Of a stretch of DNA of 64,000 nt, positions 53,376 to 61,886 are shown piece by piece. This DNA is from UBA11855 sp964591705. Lineage in GTDB: Archaea > Thermoproteota > Bathyarchaeia > Bathyarchaeales > Bathycorpusculaceae. The stretch covers positions 5,076 to 69,075 of the forward strand of contig CAZQCX010000004.1 in NCBI GenBank assembly GCA_964591705.1, in the 5' to 3' direction. The notes under the pieces were generated by a model, which worked only from the letters and a program-made list of their open reading frames with translations, searched no databases and had not been told where the DNA came from. Numbering within the stretch: the stretch's first letter is position 1; each line of letters begins with the position of its first letter. The position numbers and the translations under genes were made by a program.

Positions 53376-53626
53376 TCGATACCCAACTCTTTTAGAAGTC
53401 TTTGTGTTTTGTCGCTTGTGGCTTTTGCCTCTTGCAATATTGGCTCTGTAATGTTTTGCCCTGCGCGAACGAAGACTTTTTTTGGAATTTCTTTGAATGG
53501 TTCCAAAATGACTTTTCTGCCTTCTACTTGAACATTAAGGACTGTGCCTGGTGTAAGGTTGAGTTTTTCCCGCGTGTCTTTTGGTATGACGACTTGTCCT
53601 TTTTTTGAGACTAATGTTTTTGGCAT
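53357..53626 (-). CDS. AbrB/SpoVT-type antitoxin (VapB-like)
   Basis: An 89-residue protein whose first 45 residues form a swapped-hairpin AbrB domain: TLVSKKGQVVIPKDTREKLNLTPGTVLNV. The C-terminal half is the likely toxin-binding tail. It overlaps the PIN gene downstream by 19 nt and probably autoregulates the pair. Confidence 0.88.
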   Translation of the reverse strand: MPKTLVSKKGQVVIPKDTREKLNLTPGTVLNVQVEGRKVILEPFKEIPKKVFVRAGQNITEPILQEAKATSDKTQRLLKELGIDCQKSP

Positions 53627-53707
53627 GACTAGTTAGTAAGAATGTGATCTTACTTAAGTTTTACCCCTGTCTAAACTGCTGAAAAATACTTTGGATTGGC
53701 TTAAAAG

Positions 53708-53825
53708 TGGCGCCGGGAGGGGGATTCGAACCCCCGAGGCCCCGAGAGGCCACAAGCTTTGTGGTGTTCGCTTAATGGCTTCGCCATCTCCAGGCTTGCT
53801 CCCTACCTGGCTAGGAGACCCCGGC
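53708..53825 (-). tRNA. tRNA-Ser (anticodon GGA) with intron
   Basis: Minus-strand class II tRNA. Acceptor GCCGGGG pairs with TCCCGGC, discriminator G and CCA are encoded. The D stem CTCC/GGAG, the anticodon stem CAAGC/GCTTG, a long variable arm (GGCC..GGCC) and the T arm GGGGG-TTCGAAT-CCCCC are clear. The anticodon GGA is at 53789-53791. A 29-nt intron follows the base after the anticodon. The exon length of 89 nt is right for tRNA-Ser. Confidence 0.93.
53759..53787 (-). other. Intron in tRNA-Ser(GGA), canonical 37/38 position
   Basis: The anticodon loop is completed only if 29 nt between positions 37 and 38 are removed. TGG in the anticodon loop pairs with CCA near the intron 3' end, leaving 3-nt bulges AGA and AAA, with cleavage AG/A and AA/A. 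The intron itself has an ATGGC-GAA-GCCAT hairpin. The fourth central pair is a C-C mismatch. Confidence 0.75.
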
Positions 53826-53922
53826 ACTGAACAGTAATTCCATACCTTAGGTTTTATTATAGTTTCTCAGGTAGTTTTTCTGTTGTATGCCCCTTTTTGA
53901 CTTTGCCCCTTTGTCAGAAGCG

Positions 53923-54540
53923 TTAATTCTTCTCAGCCATGAGTACTCGATATCCGCTGCGTCTCGCAAGAACCACGCAGTTGCCAAAAGCCGATTGAAA
54001 CAGAGAGACCAGTCTCTTGCCGCCGATTTTTGATCGAAATACCATCTGGATGCTACCTTTTGGCAGTAGTCGATCTGGTGCATTCCTGATTAAGGCTGCA
54101 ACTGTTTCCAAACCTGCACTGATGGGCGGATTGGAGAGTATTACGTCGAATTGCAAACTTTCAACAGGTTCATAGAGATGTCCTAATCTGGCCTCCGCGT
54201 TGAATGCCCTGTTTCGCACGATATTCTCTCGAGTTAGGTGCACTGCTCGTGCGTTGACATCGGTCATGATGACCCTAAGTGCTGGGTTGAAGCAAGCGGA
54301 GGCTATTCCGACTGCGCCGTAGCCGCAGCCAACATCCAGAATTGTGCCTTTTTCTGGAAGCCGCATTGCCTCGACCATGAGTCTCGTTCCTTGATCCAGT
54401 CGCTTCTTCGAAAACACGCTTGAGGCAGTCACAAACTCGAAGCGGACGCCGCGAAAAGAGGTATGGATCAATCCGTATTTGGTCTTGGACTCTGGATCTG
54501 CTGAGAAATAGTGCTCCTTATCGGGTTTTGCTTGCTTCAT
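53923..54540 (-). CDS. RsmC/MTS-type RNA methyltransferase
   Basis: A 205-residue class I SAM methyltransferase. It shows FVTASSVFSKKRLDQGTRLM, SAM motif I ILDVGCGYGAVGI, motif II TDVNARAV, and the catalytic-site motif LSNPPISAG (NPPY-like), typical of guanine-N2 or adenine-N6 methyltransferases of the RsmC family. It overlaps the cbf5 stop by 4 nt, which ties it to RNA modification. The target is probably rRNA or tRNA. Confidence 0.88.
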   Translation of the reverse strand: MKQAKPDKEHYFSADPESKTKYGLIHTSFRGVRFEFVTASSVFSKKRLDQGTRLMVEAMRLPEKGTILDVGCGYGAVGIASACFNPALRVIMTDVNARAVHLTRENIVRNRAFNAEARLGHLYEPVESLQFDVILSNPPISAGLETVAALIRNAPDRLLPKGSIQMVFRSKIGGKRLVSLFQSAFGNCVVLARRSGYRVLMAEKN

Positions 54541-55571
54541 TCCTTACGACTGCTTCTCCAAACCTTTGGATACGTGCCTCGCGGCATCACCACTCGTTTG
54601 AGAACAGCAACAGTTCCGTGATCAATTTTCATGATCTCCTCTGTAGACGTGACGGTTTCTGCCAATGCTACCGCCTCCCCCTTGCCGGTGAAGATTGCCA
54701 CAACCGAGTCTTTCACAATATCGCTCTCGAGGGACACGACTCCTGGCGCAGTAAGGTTTGCTCCGTGGCACAACGCATCAACCGCTGAGTCTCTGACAAC
54801 AATCTTTGGAAGCAGCGCCAATGCCGTTTCCATTGGCTGGATGAATTTCCGCAGTAGACCATCTTCCTTTTTCTCTTTCCATTCAGAAAACCAGTAGGCT
54901 ACTTCATGCAATGTGACGAATGTGCCGCTGTCTTCTGTGAATGGACCAGCTCGTGTTCTTCGCAACTCTTGCATGTGGGCGCCGCAGCCCAAAATTTCCC
55001 CTACATCATAGCAGAGTTTTCGAATGTATGTGCCTCCTTCACACCCAACTGTGAAGAGAACATTGCGTCCGTTTATTTCGAGCAAATCTATATAGTAGAT
55101 TCTTCTTGTTCTGAGTTGACGTTTGACCGAAGACCTCAGGGGGGGCCGCTGATATATCACATCTTCGAATTCCCTCAAAACAGCCCGAGTCTTGTCTTCC
55201 GGGGTATCTCCGTGAAGTCGCATAACGCAAACATATTCTTTCCCGCTGTAGAGGAGTGCTTGAACGATCTTGGTAGAGTCCCCTAGGGCTACAGGTAAGA
55301 CGCCTGTCACGTTGGGATTTCTCTGGCTTTTTGTCTAAGCCTCTAGAGTCCCACCGTGACCCACGGACGAAAGGTTGAGGATCTTTTTCGTCCATGCTGC
55401 TACTTCGTGGCTCGTGGGGCCTGCGGTTTTGTCAAGATTTATGACCCCGTACCGAATGTAATCAGCAGCAGACCGATCCTGAGGTTTGCAGCCGTAGTTT
55501 AGGTCAGTAGCGTCCTCTGTTTTTACGATATGTTTTCTCGAGATATCCCAAGGCGGTGTTGTTCTTGGCAT
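54537..55571 (-). CDS. cbf5: Cbf5 (H/ACA RNP pseudouridine synthase), interrupted by a 24-nt intron
   Basis: Catalytic subunit of the box H/ACA RNP and of tRNA Psi55 formation. The unspliced frame is broken by TAG in the catalytic loop; joining exon 1 (55571-55343) to exon 2 (55318-54537) gives 336 residues. Exon 1 reads GVINLDKTAGPTSHEV and SSVGHGGTL. Splicing rebuilds the codon of catalytic Asp77 (G from exon 1, AT from exon 2), giving GGTLDPNVTGVLPVALG. Later motifs are YVCVMRLHGD, GGTYIRKLC and GAHMQELRRTRAGPF; a PUA domain ends the protein. It follows L14e by 43 nt, as in many archaea, and overlaps the methyltransferase gene by 4 nt. Confidence 0.93.
55319..55342 (-). other. Bulge-helix-bulge intron in cbf5 pre-mRNA
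   Basis: On the minus strand the RNA folds as GGGA-CTCT, bulge AGA, GGCT, 9-nt loop, AGCC-AGAG, bulge AAA, TCCC. That is an outer helix GGGA/TCCC, a 4-bp central helix CTCT/AGAG flanked by two 3-nt bulges, and an inner helix GGCT/AGCC. Canonical cleavage after the second base of each bulge releases 24 nt that include the in-frame TAG and restores GAT CCC (Asp-Pro). The geometry matches tRNA-type archaeal introns cut by the splicing endonuclease. Confidence 0.9.
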
Positions 55572-55614
55572 TCAACGCGGCTTCTCCTTCAAGGAAAATG
55601 ATGTTACTGCAAGC

Positions 55615-55890
55615 TCAGCGCAACTTGACTTTTTCCACTTCCTCAAGTTGTCCAGCAGATTCAAGAGCCGAAGCAATTTCCTCGTCAGACGCTTCTCTCG
55701 ATATATCGATCTTCTCCTTCAGAGGTTGAAGATGACCTATGTTTACCCTCCTCCTCTTGACGCCTGACAATTTTCTTGGCCCAGTTACAAGCACAAAACT
55801 CTTGTCTATAATGTCAACTATGACGCATTTCTTTCCAGTTTCGCGTCCTCTCTGTTTAATGCATATCCTGCCGATCTCTATCGCGGGCAT
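55615..55890 (-). CDS. rpl14e: Ribosomal protein L14e (eL14)
   Basis: A 91-residue large-subunit ribosomal protein. The N-terminal KOW-like fold EIGRICIKQRGRETGKKCVIVDIID and the following VLVTGPRKLSGVKRRRVNIGHLQPL are diagnostic. ATG has GGAG about 8 nt upstream and a TATA box 46-56 nt upstream. It is the first gene of the L14e-cbf5-methyltransferase operon. Confidence 0.95.
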   Translation of the reverse strand: MPAIEIGRICIKQRGRETGKKCVIVDIIDKSFVLVTGPRKLSGVKRRRVNIGHLQPLKEKIDISREASDEEIASALESAGQLEEVEKVKLR

Positions 55891-55935
55891 TTGCTTTGTC
55901 TCCTTGATTGAATGGTAAGTAGTGAATCTTCAGCG

Positions 55936-55946
55936 GATATTTAAGC
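55936..55946 (-). promoter_or_regulatory. TATA box of the L14e-cbf5 operon
   Basis: CTTAAATATCC on the minus strand lies 46-56 nt before the L14e ATG. This places initiation near 55912 and makes the longer antisense-free frame upstream unlikely to be coding. Confidence 0.5.
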
Positions 55947-56138
55947 TTGACAATCTCCGACAGCGCCCATTCGAACTGCCCGCAGTCTATCGGATTTTTT
56001 GGGCTTTCAAGCTTTTGCAAGGGTTGAATAAGCAGTTGAGATTGTGGTAGACGCCCACGCTCCCAGAAAGTAATCAGGAACCCAGACTCGTCCAAACTCG
56101 TTTACAGCCTTGGTTTCCTGAATTCCAGCTTGCAAACG

Positions 56139-56148
56139 TTTTTATATG
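56139..56148 (+). promoter_or_regulatory. TATA box of the DEAD-box helicase
   Basis: TTTTTATATG lies about 55-60 nt before the TTG at 56201. A start site near 56170 would allow either TTG 56201 or ATG 56258 as initiator. Confidence 0.5.
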
Positions 56149-56200
56149 TGTTTTCAGCTTTCCTGATTGTCACATTAACTCATGTCACTAACGAAGCTTT

Positions 56201-57409
56201 TTGAAAGCTGTAGAGAAAACACATGAAGAATTTTGTGGCAGGAGCATACATAACAAAATGGAAACACAGTCATTTAGAGACCTACCGCTAAGCATGGAAG
56301 TCTTGAAGGGCGTAGAAGAACTTGGATACGAAGAACTTTTCCCGATTCAAGCCCAAGCAATCAAACCTCTGCTCGAAGGCAAAGACGTGATAGGTCAAGC
56401 ACAGACAGGAACGGGAAAAACAGCAGCCTTCGGTATCCCGATGATAGAACGCATTAGCCCTGAAGTCAAGAAAGTACAGGGCTTAGTTCTAGTACCAACA
56501 AGAGAGCTCGCGGTTCAAGTGGCGGAAAACATTCGCCTCTTTGCCAAGTATTCAAAGATAAGAGTATTGCCTGTCTATGGTGGGGCGCCAATTGAGCGCC
56601 AAATAAGAGAGCTTTCGAGGGGCGTTCAGATCGTTGTCGGAACACCCGGTCGAGTGATTGACCTTCTGGAAAGAAACGTGCTGAATCTGGCCTCAGCTAA
56701 ATTCGTGGTCTTGGACGAAGCAGACAGAATGCTAGATATGGGCTTCATTGAAGACATACACTACATTCTTTCAAGGGTGCCGACAACAAGGCAGACAAGC
56801 CTTTTCAGTGCAACAATAGACAGCACGGTGATGAATGTTTGCGACAGATACATGCGAAACCCCTCCAAAATACTAGTAAGCAAAGATGAAATCGCCCTCA
56901 CGCAAATGAAACAATACTTCGTCACTGTCAATCCCCATGGCAAGTTCGAGAAGCTATGTGGGCTGATTGGTGAACACAGAATACAGCGGGCTATAATATT
57001 CTGCAGAACACGTCATGAAACCAGCAGATTGGCAGAACAACTCACACGAAAAGGATTTACAGCACAGGCGTTGCACGCAGGTTTCACTCAACCGCAAAGA
57101 GACCAAGTTACGAACGCGTTCCGAAATGGACGACTGAATCTGCTCGTTGCGACAGATGTAGCAGCAAGAGGGTTAGACATACAGGGAATAACGCACATCA
57201 TCAACTACGATGTGCCAGCCGATCCACCAGTTTATTTCCACCGGATAGGTCGCACTGCCCGGATGGGGGGTGATGGTACGGCGATAACACTGGTGAGCTA
57301 CGGTGAACTCTCGGACTTCAACAACATAAGAGCCCTGACCAAAACGAAAATAATGGAGATCAACGCACCGGCCTTCAATGAGGACTCGCCGATTCAAAGC
57401 TTTTTCTAG
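56201..57409 (+). CDS. DEAD-box ATP-dependent RNA helicase
   Basis: An RNA helicase of 402 residues with a two-RecA core and little extra sequence. It shows a Q motif (SFRDLPLS...FPIQAQAI), motif I AQTGTGKT, Ia PTRELAVQ, motif II VLDEADRM, motif III SAT, then TDVAARGLDI (motif V) and HRIGRTARMG (motif VI). It likely remodels RNA or ribosome intermediates, or acts in cold response. The TTG start has no good Shine-Dalgarno; ATG 56258 (METQSF) is an equally plausible start that would still keep the Q motif. Confidence 0.95.
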   Translation: MKAVEKTHEEFCGRSIHNKMETQSFRDLPLSMEVLKGVEELGYEELFPIQAQAIKPLLEGKDVIGQAQTGTGKTAAFGIPMIERISPEVKKVQGLVLVPTRELAVQVAENIRLFAKYSKIRVLPVYGGAPIERQIRELSRGVQIVVGTPGRVIDLLERNVLNLASAKFVVLDEADRMLDMGFIEDIHYILSRVPTTRQTSLFSATIDSTVMNVCDRYMRNPSKILVSKDEIALTQMKQYFVTVNPHGKFEKLCGLIGEHRIQRAIIFCRTRHETSRLAEQLTRKGFTAQALHAGFTQPQRDQVTNAFRNGRLNLLVATDVAARGLDIQGITHIINYDVPADPPVYFHRIGRTARMGGDGTAITLVSYGELSDFNNIRALTKTKIMEINAPAFNEDSPIQSFF

Positions 57410-57504
57410 AATCCAGCATGTGGAAGGCGGCAAAAACGTATCTAGAGAAATGGGTTGTCACGACCTAACCATTAACCATAATAAGCCGCTACTACAATCT
57501 TTTC

Positions 57505-57669
57505 ATGAGGTATAGACAGCAGAAGATGTTCAGAGACCCTGTCTGCGGAATGCAACTTGACGAGAACACAGCCAAGTTTAAGATAACCTATGAGGGCGAG
57601 ACGTACCATTTCTGCAGCTTGGTCTGCAAGAAGAGATTCAAGAGGCATCAAGCAAAATTCGTTAAATGA
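57505..57669 (+). CDS. YHS-domain microprotein
   Basis: A 54-residue protein, almost entirely one YHS domain: FRDPVCGM, then YEGETYHFCS, then VCKKRF. The Cys-rich pattern fits binding of a transition metal such as copper. It begins at ATG 96 nt after the helicase stop and converges with the aquaporin gene. Such small YHS proteins often serve metal handling; there is no adjacent metal transporter to confirm it. Confidence 0.8.
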   Translation: MRYRQQKMFRDPVCGMQLDENTAKFKITYEGETYHFCSLVCKKRFKRHQAKFVK

Positions 57670-57701
57670 AAAACCCGCGTGGATACTGTTCTCACAACGT
57701 T

Positions 57702-58454
57702 CTATTCTAGTTCTTTCCACACGAGAGTCCCTAGGACAGCGCCAATCAACGGCGCTACCCAAAATAGCCACAGTTGGGTCAAAGCAGTACCGCCAACAAA
57801 CACTGCTGGACCCAGACTCCTGGCAGGATTAACCGATGTCCCTGTTATTGGAATGCCTACTATGTGGATCAAGACGAGACTCATTCCGATGGATATGCCG
57901 GCGAAGCCTTTTGGAGCCTTTTCGCTTGTCGAGCCAAGAATCACAAGTATGAAGAGGAAGGTCAAAGCGATTTCTGCTGCAAAGGCAGATGCTAAATCAA
58001 AACCCCCTGGGGATGCCTCGGCAAATCCGTTTTGACCCAAGCCATCCATAACCAAGGAGTAGTAGGGGTTTCCAAGGGCAACTGCGTATACCATGCCTGC
58101 CCCTGCGGTGGCGCCAGCAACTTGAGCAATAATATAGGTCGCGCTATCCCTGACAGTGATTTTTCTGCTGATCAACATGGAAACGGTCACGGCGGGGTTA
58201 ATATGGCAACCCGAGATGCTGCCTATGGCATAAAATAGGACAAGCACAGAGAGACCGAAAGCGAGTGATATTCCAACAAGTGCTGTAGTAAGAGGAATCC
58301 CCATGAGTGAAGAAAAGACCGCGCTCCCACAGCCCATGAAGACCAAAACGAATGTTCCTATGAATTCAGCAGCGTATCTCTTGCCTACAGTCGCATCAGC
58401 CATGGCGGACTTGGTGCGATGCGACTGTTTGTCTTCTTTATCCATAGCGACCAT
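57702..58454 (-). CDS. Aquaporin (MIP family)
   Basis: A six-helix channel of 250 residues. Both pore signatures are present, HINPAVT and SVNPARS, and the helix-5 His of the water-selective filter is kept in VLIHIVGIPITG, so it resembles water channels rather than glycerol facilitators. The first 25 residues are charged and cytoplasmic. It is a monocistronic gene facing the YHS gene. Archaeal AqpM proteins often lack that His, which sets this one apart. Confidence 0.93.
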   Translation of the reverse strand: MVAMDKEDKQSHRTKSAMADATVGKRYAAEFIGTFVLVFMGCGSAVFSSLMGIPLTTALVGISLAFGLSVLVLFYAIGSISGCHINPAVTVSMLISRKITVRDSATYIIAQVAGATAGAGMVYAVALGNPYYSLVMDGLGQNGFAEASPGGFDLASAFAAEIALTFLFILVILGSTSEKAPKGFAGISIGMSLVLIHIVGIPITGTSVNPARSLGPAVFVGGTALTQLWLFWVAPLIGAVLGTLVWKELE

Positions 58455-58606
58455 CTAGACAGAATTCCATGTTTTTGTTCAAACCTTATAACACTTGTTG
58501 CTGATCGCACTTCATGGCAACTTGCAGAAGACTGCAGTCTTTAGAAGGCTCACCGTGAACTCTGGGTGAGCTGGGAAGCTTAGCCTCATGAAGGGCAAGA
58601 GCTGGG

Positions 58607-59896
58607 CTAGTTCGCCTTCAGTTCTTCGCCATGGGAAATGTCCATGACTACCAAGCCTGAAACTGGCTTCGGATAGAAATCCGTGGATTTCTCAGGTATC
58701 CGCTCGTGTTGTTGGGCGATTTCCCAGACGATTTTTGGATCTATGGGGTTCATAAGAAACGCCTGTTTGGCTTCGCCTCTGTCAACTCTAGCCACTGCGT
58801 TTCGCGTCCAACGTTCGTATATGATGTCGTCATCCAACTTTAGTTCGCCGATCTTGAGAATTTCCTTAAATATTACGTCTCGCAAAATCACCACATCGAA
58901 AAGCTTTGTCTCTTTTGGAGACTTGGAACTGACGAATTCATATACCCTGTTTTCGTGTTTCAATATCAATCCGTAGGCTTTGGCGCGGGAATAGACGCAA
59001 AATGCGTGTTTATCATGGTGACTTGCGAGATATTTCTCGAGATTTTCTGCAGTGGCATTGATCTCTGTGACTGTGAAGAAGCGTCGAAGCATTTCTAGTG
59101 TTTGATCGGTTAGCACGTGCCTTTTTAGGAGTCTGTGGGCTGGTAGAGTCAACAGTCCTTCGTCTTGTATTGGAACTAATAGGCTCATGTGAAAATTGAA
59201 GGCTGAATCTCCACTCCAATTCTTTTCTGTTTGGCGTCGTTCATCTCTGTATGTGATTGCGCTTTCATAACGGTGGTGGCCGTCTGTGATGACGAGTTTC
59301 TTTGGCTCCAAAACCTTTTGCAGCTTCTTGATCTTGGCTGGATCAGTCACTCGCCATATCGTGTGCTTGACTTCGGGAGATTCCTCAACCGAAAGTTCTG
59401 GCTTGGTCTTGGCGACTTCTTCGAAAAAGGATAGAGTCGTGTTTTCAGGATCGGAATATACTAGAAAAATTGGTTCAAGATCTTTCTCGACGTTTCGCAT
59501 CATGTTCAAGCGGTCGATTTTTGGCTCTTTGTAGGTTGTTTCATGGGGAAACACGATTTCTTCTTCATAATTGTATAGGCGTAAGGCTGCGATGACCCCT
59601 GTGCGTTTGAGATGCTTGCCATCCAGGGTAAATTCCTGTCTGCAGACAAAAAATGCGGGGACATCATCCTTCGCCAAGATGCCATTGTCCAACCACTCTT
59701 GAAATCGATGCCGAGCAATCCTGTATTTGTCGTTTTCCATTGGCAGAATCAGCCGGCAGAAGTTGTAGACAGACTTGGTGTAGTAGTCTCTCTGCAATTC
59801 AGGGTCGATTTTGTCATAGGGTTGAGTGATTAGGCTTCGTCGATCACCAGCCAACTCAGTGTAACGGATCGCCCTGAAAGGTCTTATGTCTGCCAT
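58607..59896 (-). CDS. DUF1015 family protein
   Basis: A 429-residue cytosolic protein of the DUF1015 family. It begins IRPFRAIRYTE and contains TQPYDKI, FPHETTYKEPKIDRLNMMRNVEKDLEPIF and ITDGHHRYESAI, all family signatures. The His-His pair in DGHHRYE is a likely active-site element. The gene is 8 nt downstream of phosphoglycerate dehydrogenase, in an aminotransferase-PGDH-DUF1015 operon. The same grouping is known in some bacteria, which points to serine metabolism; the reaction is not assigned here. Confidence 0.85.
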   Translation of the reverse strand: MADIRPFRAIRYTELAGDRRSLITQPYDKIDPELQRDYYTKSVYNFCRLILPMENDKYRIARHRFQEWLDNGILAKDDVPAFFVCRQEFTLDGKHLKRTGVIAALRLYNYEEEIVFPHETTYKEPKIDRLNMMRNVEKDLEPIFLVYSDPENTTLSFFEEVAKTKPELSVEESPEVKHTIWRVTDPAKIKKLQKVLEPKKLVITDGHHRYESAITYRDERRQTEKNWSGDSAFNFHMSLLVPIQDEGLLTLPAHRLLKRHVLTDQTLEMLRRFFTVTEINATAENLEKYLASHHDKHAFCVYSRAKAYGLILKHENRVYEFVSSKSPKETKLFDVVILRDVIFKEILKIGELKLDDDIIYERWTRNAVARVDRGEAKQAFLMNPIDPKIVWEIAQQHERIPEKSTDFYPKPVSGLVVMDISHGEELKAN

Positions 59897-59904
59897 TGCT
59901 CAGT

Positions 59905-60807
59905 TCAGCTCGGAGCCTTTTCCAATGCTTCAATAACTCTCTTGGAGATAAGCACGCTTGCCCTTGCTTGTGCCTCATGCGTCTGAGCGCCTATATGAGG
60001 TGTGGCATGCACGTTTCTCAGCTCGAGGAGCTTGCTGTCCCTTGGGGGTTCTTCTTCGAAAACGTCAAGTGCAGCAGCCTTGACCTTGCCTGATACAAGG
60101 GCTCTGTAGAGCGCTTCTTGGTCGACAACTCCGCCTCGAGAGCAGTCCAGGAGCATTACGCCCTGTTTCATCATGCCGAACTCTTTCTCCGATATCAGAT
60201 GCCGAGTATGCGGTGTTAGTGGAACGTGGATTGTGACGAAGTCGGCTTGGGGCAGCATTTCTTCGAGAGTAACAAATCTATCGTAGACACACATGTCGAC
60301 CGCGATTACCTTCATGCCCAAGGCTAACGCAAACCGTTCAACTGTTTTGCCTATGCTTCCGCAACCCACTATGCCGAGTGTCTTGCCGTTGATTTCGACG
60401 CCCATGAGCTCATCCTTTGCCCATTTTCCCTCTCGAAGACTCACAGTGCCTTCAACGATGCCTCTTGCAAGAGCGATCAAATGCCCGATTGTGAGCTCGG
60501 CCACGCTGGTCGCAGCAATATGCGGCGTGTTTACGACGTCAATGCCCATCTCTGCTGCTTTTCTAACGTCGATGTTGTCTAGGCCTTCTCCTGCTCTCCC
60601 TATGACCCTTAGTTTTTTTGCTCGGGAAAGCAGGTCTGCGGTTATTTTGGTGGCTGATCTTACGATGACTGCGTCATAGTCAACGATTATGTTGGCGAGT
60701 TCAGTTTTTGGTAAGTCCCAAGCTTTCTTGATTTGTAGGCCTCTTTCTTCCATCAGTTTGATGCCGTCGTCAGATATTGGGTCGCAGACCAAGACCTTAA
60801 GTTTCAC
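59905..60807 (-). CDS. serA: D-3-phosphoglycerate dehydrogenase
   Basis: NAD-dependent oxidation of 3-phosphoglycerate, the first step of serine synthesis. It has 300 residues, the short form without the ACT regulatory domain. It shows RAGEGLDNID, the Rossmann motif GIVGCGSIGKTVE, CSRGGVVDQEAL (Arg), DVFEEEPP (Glu) and TPHIGAQT (His). The frame is open 21 codons upstream, but GTG at 60807 is preferred: it overlaps the aminotransferase stop as GTGA and has GGGAG about 8 nt upstream. Confidence 0.92.
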   Translation of the reverse strand: MKLKVLVCDPISDDGIKLMEERGLQIKKAWDLPKTELANIIVDYDAVIVRSATKITADLLSRAKKLRVIGRAGEGLDNIDVRKAAEMGIDVVNTPHIAATSVAELTIGHLIALARGIVEGTVSLREGKWAKDELMGVEINGKTLGIVGCGSIGKTVERFALALGMKVIAVDMCVYDRFVTLEEMLPQADFVTIHVPLTPHTRHLISEKEFGMMKQGVMLLDCSRGGVVDQEALYRALVSGKVKAAALDVFEEEPPRDSKLLELRNVHATPHIGAQTHEAQARASVLISKRVIEALEKAPS

Positions 60808-61886
60808 TGGGGCAGCTCCCATATTTCGTCGATGGCGGCGAGAACGTCTTTGATTCCTGATAGGGTCCATATCCCCATGTGACCTATTCGGAAGGTTTTT
60901 TCGGCGAGTTTGCCGTAGCCGTTGGAAATCATATAGCCTTTTTCTGCAAGTTTCTCGTTGAGTTCACGAATGCCTTTTCCAAGAGTGTTTTTGATGCAAC
61001 TAACCGTGACTGACTCGTAGCCTGGCTCTGGGAACATTGCGAAGTGTTTTTTTGCCCATTCTTGGGTGTATTCAGCCATGTCTTTGTGTCGTTGGTAGAT
61101 GCCGTCGTAGGTTTCTTGCATCATTAGGTCTAGGCGTTTGTTTAGGGCGAAGAGGAGAGGGATGTTTGGCGTGTATGGTGTCTGGCGGTTCTTTTCGTAG
61201 TAATTGAAGATTTCGACAAGATCAGTGTAGCCGCCCCTGTTTGGAAGCGCTCTCGCGCGTTCCAGTGTTCTTTCGTTGACTACTCCGATTGCCAGTCCAG
61301 GAGGCAGCGCGAAGCATTTCTGGCTTGAGGTGAAAATAACGTCGCATTCAATGTCGGAGGGAATTATCTTGTCGCCGCCCATTCCGGAAACGCTATCGAT
61401 TGCCAACATGACTTCTGGATATTTCTCTCGCAGCATTCGACCGATCTCGTGGACTGGGTTCCGAACGCCGGTTGAGGATTCATTTTGGCAGAGAACCACC
61501 GTATCATATGCACCTGAATCGAGTGAGTCAGCTATCATTTGTGGTTTCACGGCTTTGCCCCATTCGACCTCCAGAAAATCGGTTGGTTTGCCGCAGGATC
61601 GCAGGATCTCGCCGAATCTGGAGGCGAAGGCGCCGTTGATGCAGGCAAGTGCCTTTTGTTTGACGATGTTTCTGGCGACGATGTCGAACCATAGCGAACC
61701 TGAGGAGGCGGTAACGGTGACCTTGTAGCTAGAGGGTAGCTGAAGGAATGTGGAGAGCTTGTCGATTATCTCGGTATACAGGGCGGTGAAGTCTCTGCCC
61801 CTGTGACTAATGACTGGGCGAGTTTGTTCGTTGAGTATTTCTGGGCTAACCTCGGTCGGTCCAGGGATCAGTAATCTTCTGCGCAT
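60804..61886 (-). CDS. Class V aminotransferase (serine-pyruvate / alanine-glyoxylate type)
   Basis: PLP enzyme of 360 residues. It opens LLIPGPTEVSPEI and SHRGRDF and has TASSGSLWFD, QNESSTGVRNPV, AIDSVSGMGGDKI and the PLP Lys in FTSSQKCFALPPG. In this operon with phosphoglycerate dehydrogenase it probably serves as the aminotransferase step leading to serine. The frame extends 30 codons upstream; ATG 61886 (MRRRLLIPGPTE) matches relatives and has GAGG about 10 nt before it, though ATG 61907 is possible. Confidence 0.9.
   Translation of the reverse strand: MRRRLLIPGPTEVSPEILNEQTRPVISHRGRDFTALYTEIIDKLSTFLQLPSSYKVTVTASSGSLWFDIVARNIVKQKALACINGAFASRFGEILRSCGKPTDFLEVEWGKAVKPQMIADSLDSGAYDTVVLCQNESSTGVRNPVHEIGRMLREKYPEVMLAIDSVSGMGGDKIIPSDIECDVIFTSSQKCFALPPGLAIGVVNERTLERARALPNRGGYTDLVEIFNYYEKNRQTPYTPNIPLLFALNKRLDLMMQETYDGIYQRHKDMAEYTQEWAKKHFAMFPEPGYESVTVSCIKNTLGKGIRELNEKLAEKGYMISNGYGKLAEKTFRIGHMGIWTLSGIKDVLAAIDEIWELPQ

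Noticed and set aside
54537..55571. cbf5 as a pseudogene or two separate genes
   Set aside because: Both halves are well conserved and in the same phase, and the BHB structure with exact restoration of the Asp-Pro codons explains the stop better than decay.
55856..56095. 79-codon frame upstream of and overlapping L14e on the same strand
   Set aside because: The TATA box of the L14e operon lies inside it, its 3' end overlaps the L14e start, and it has no family features.
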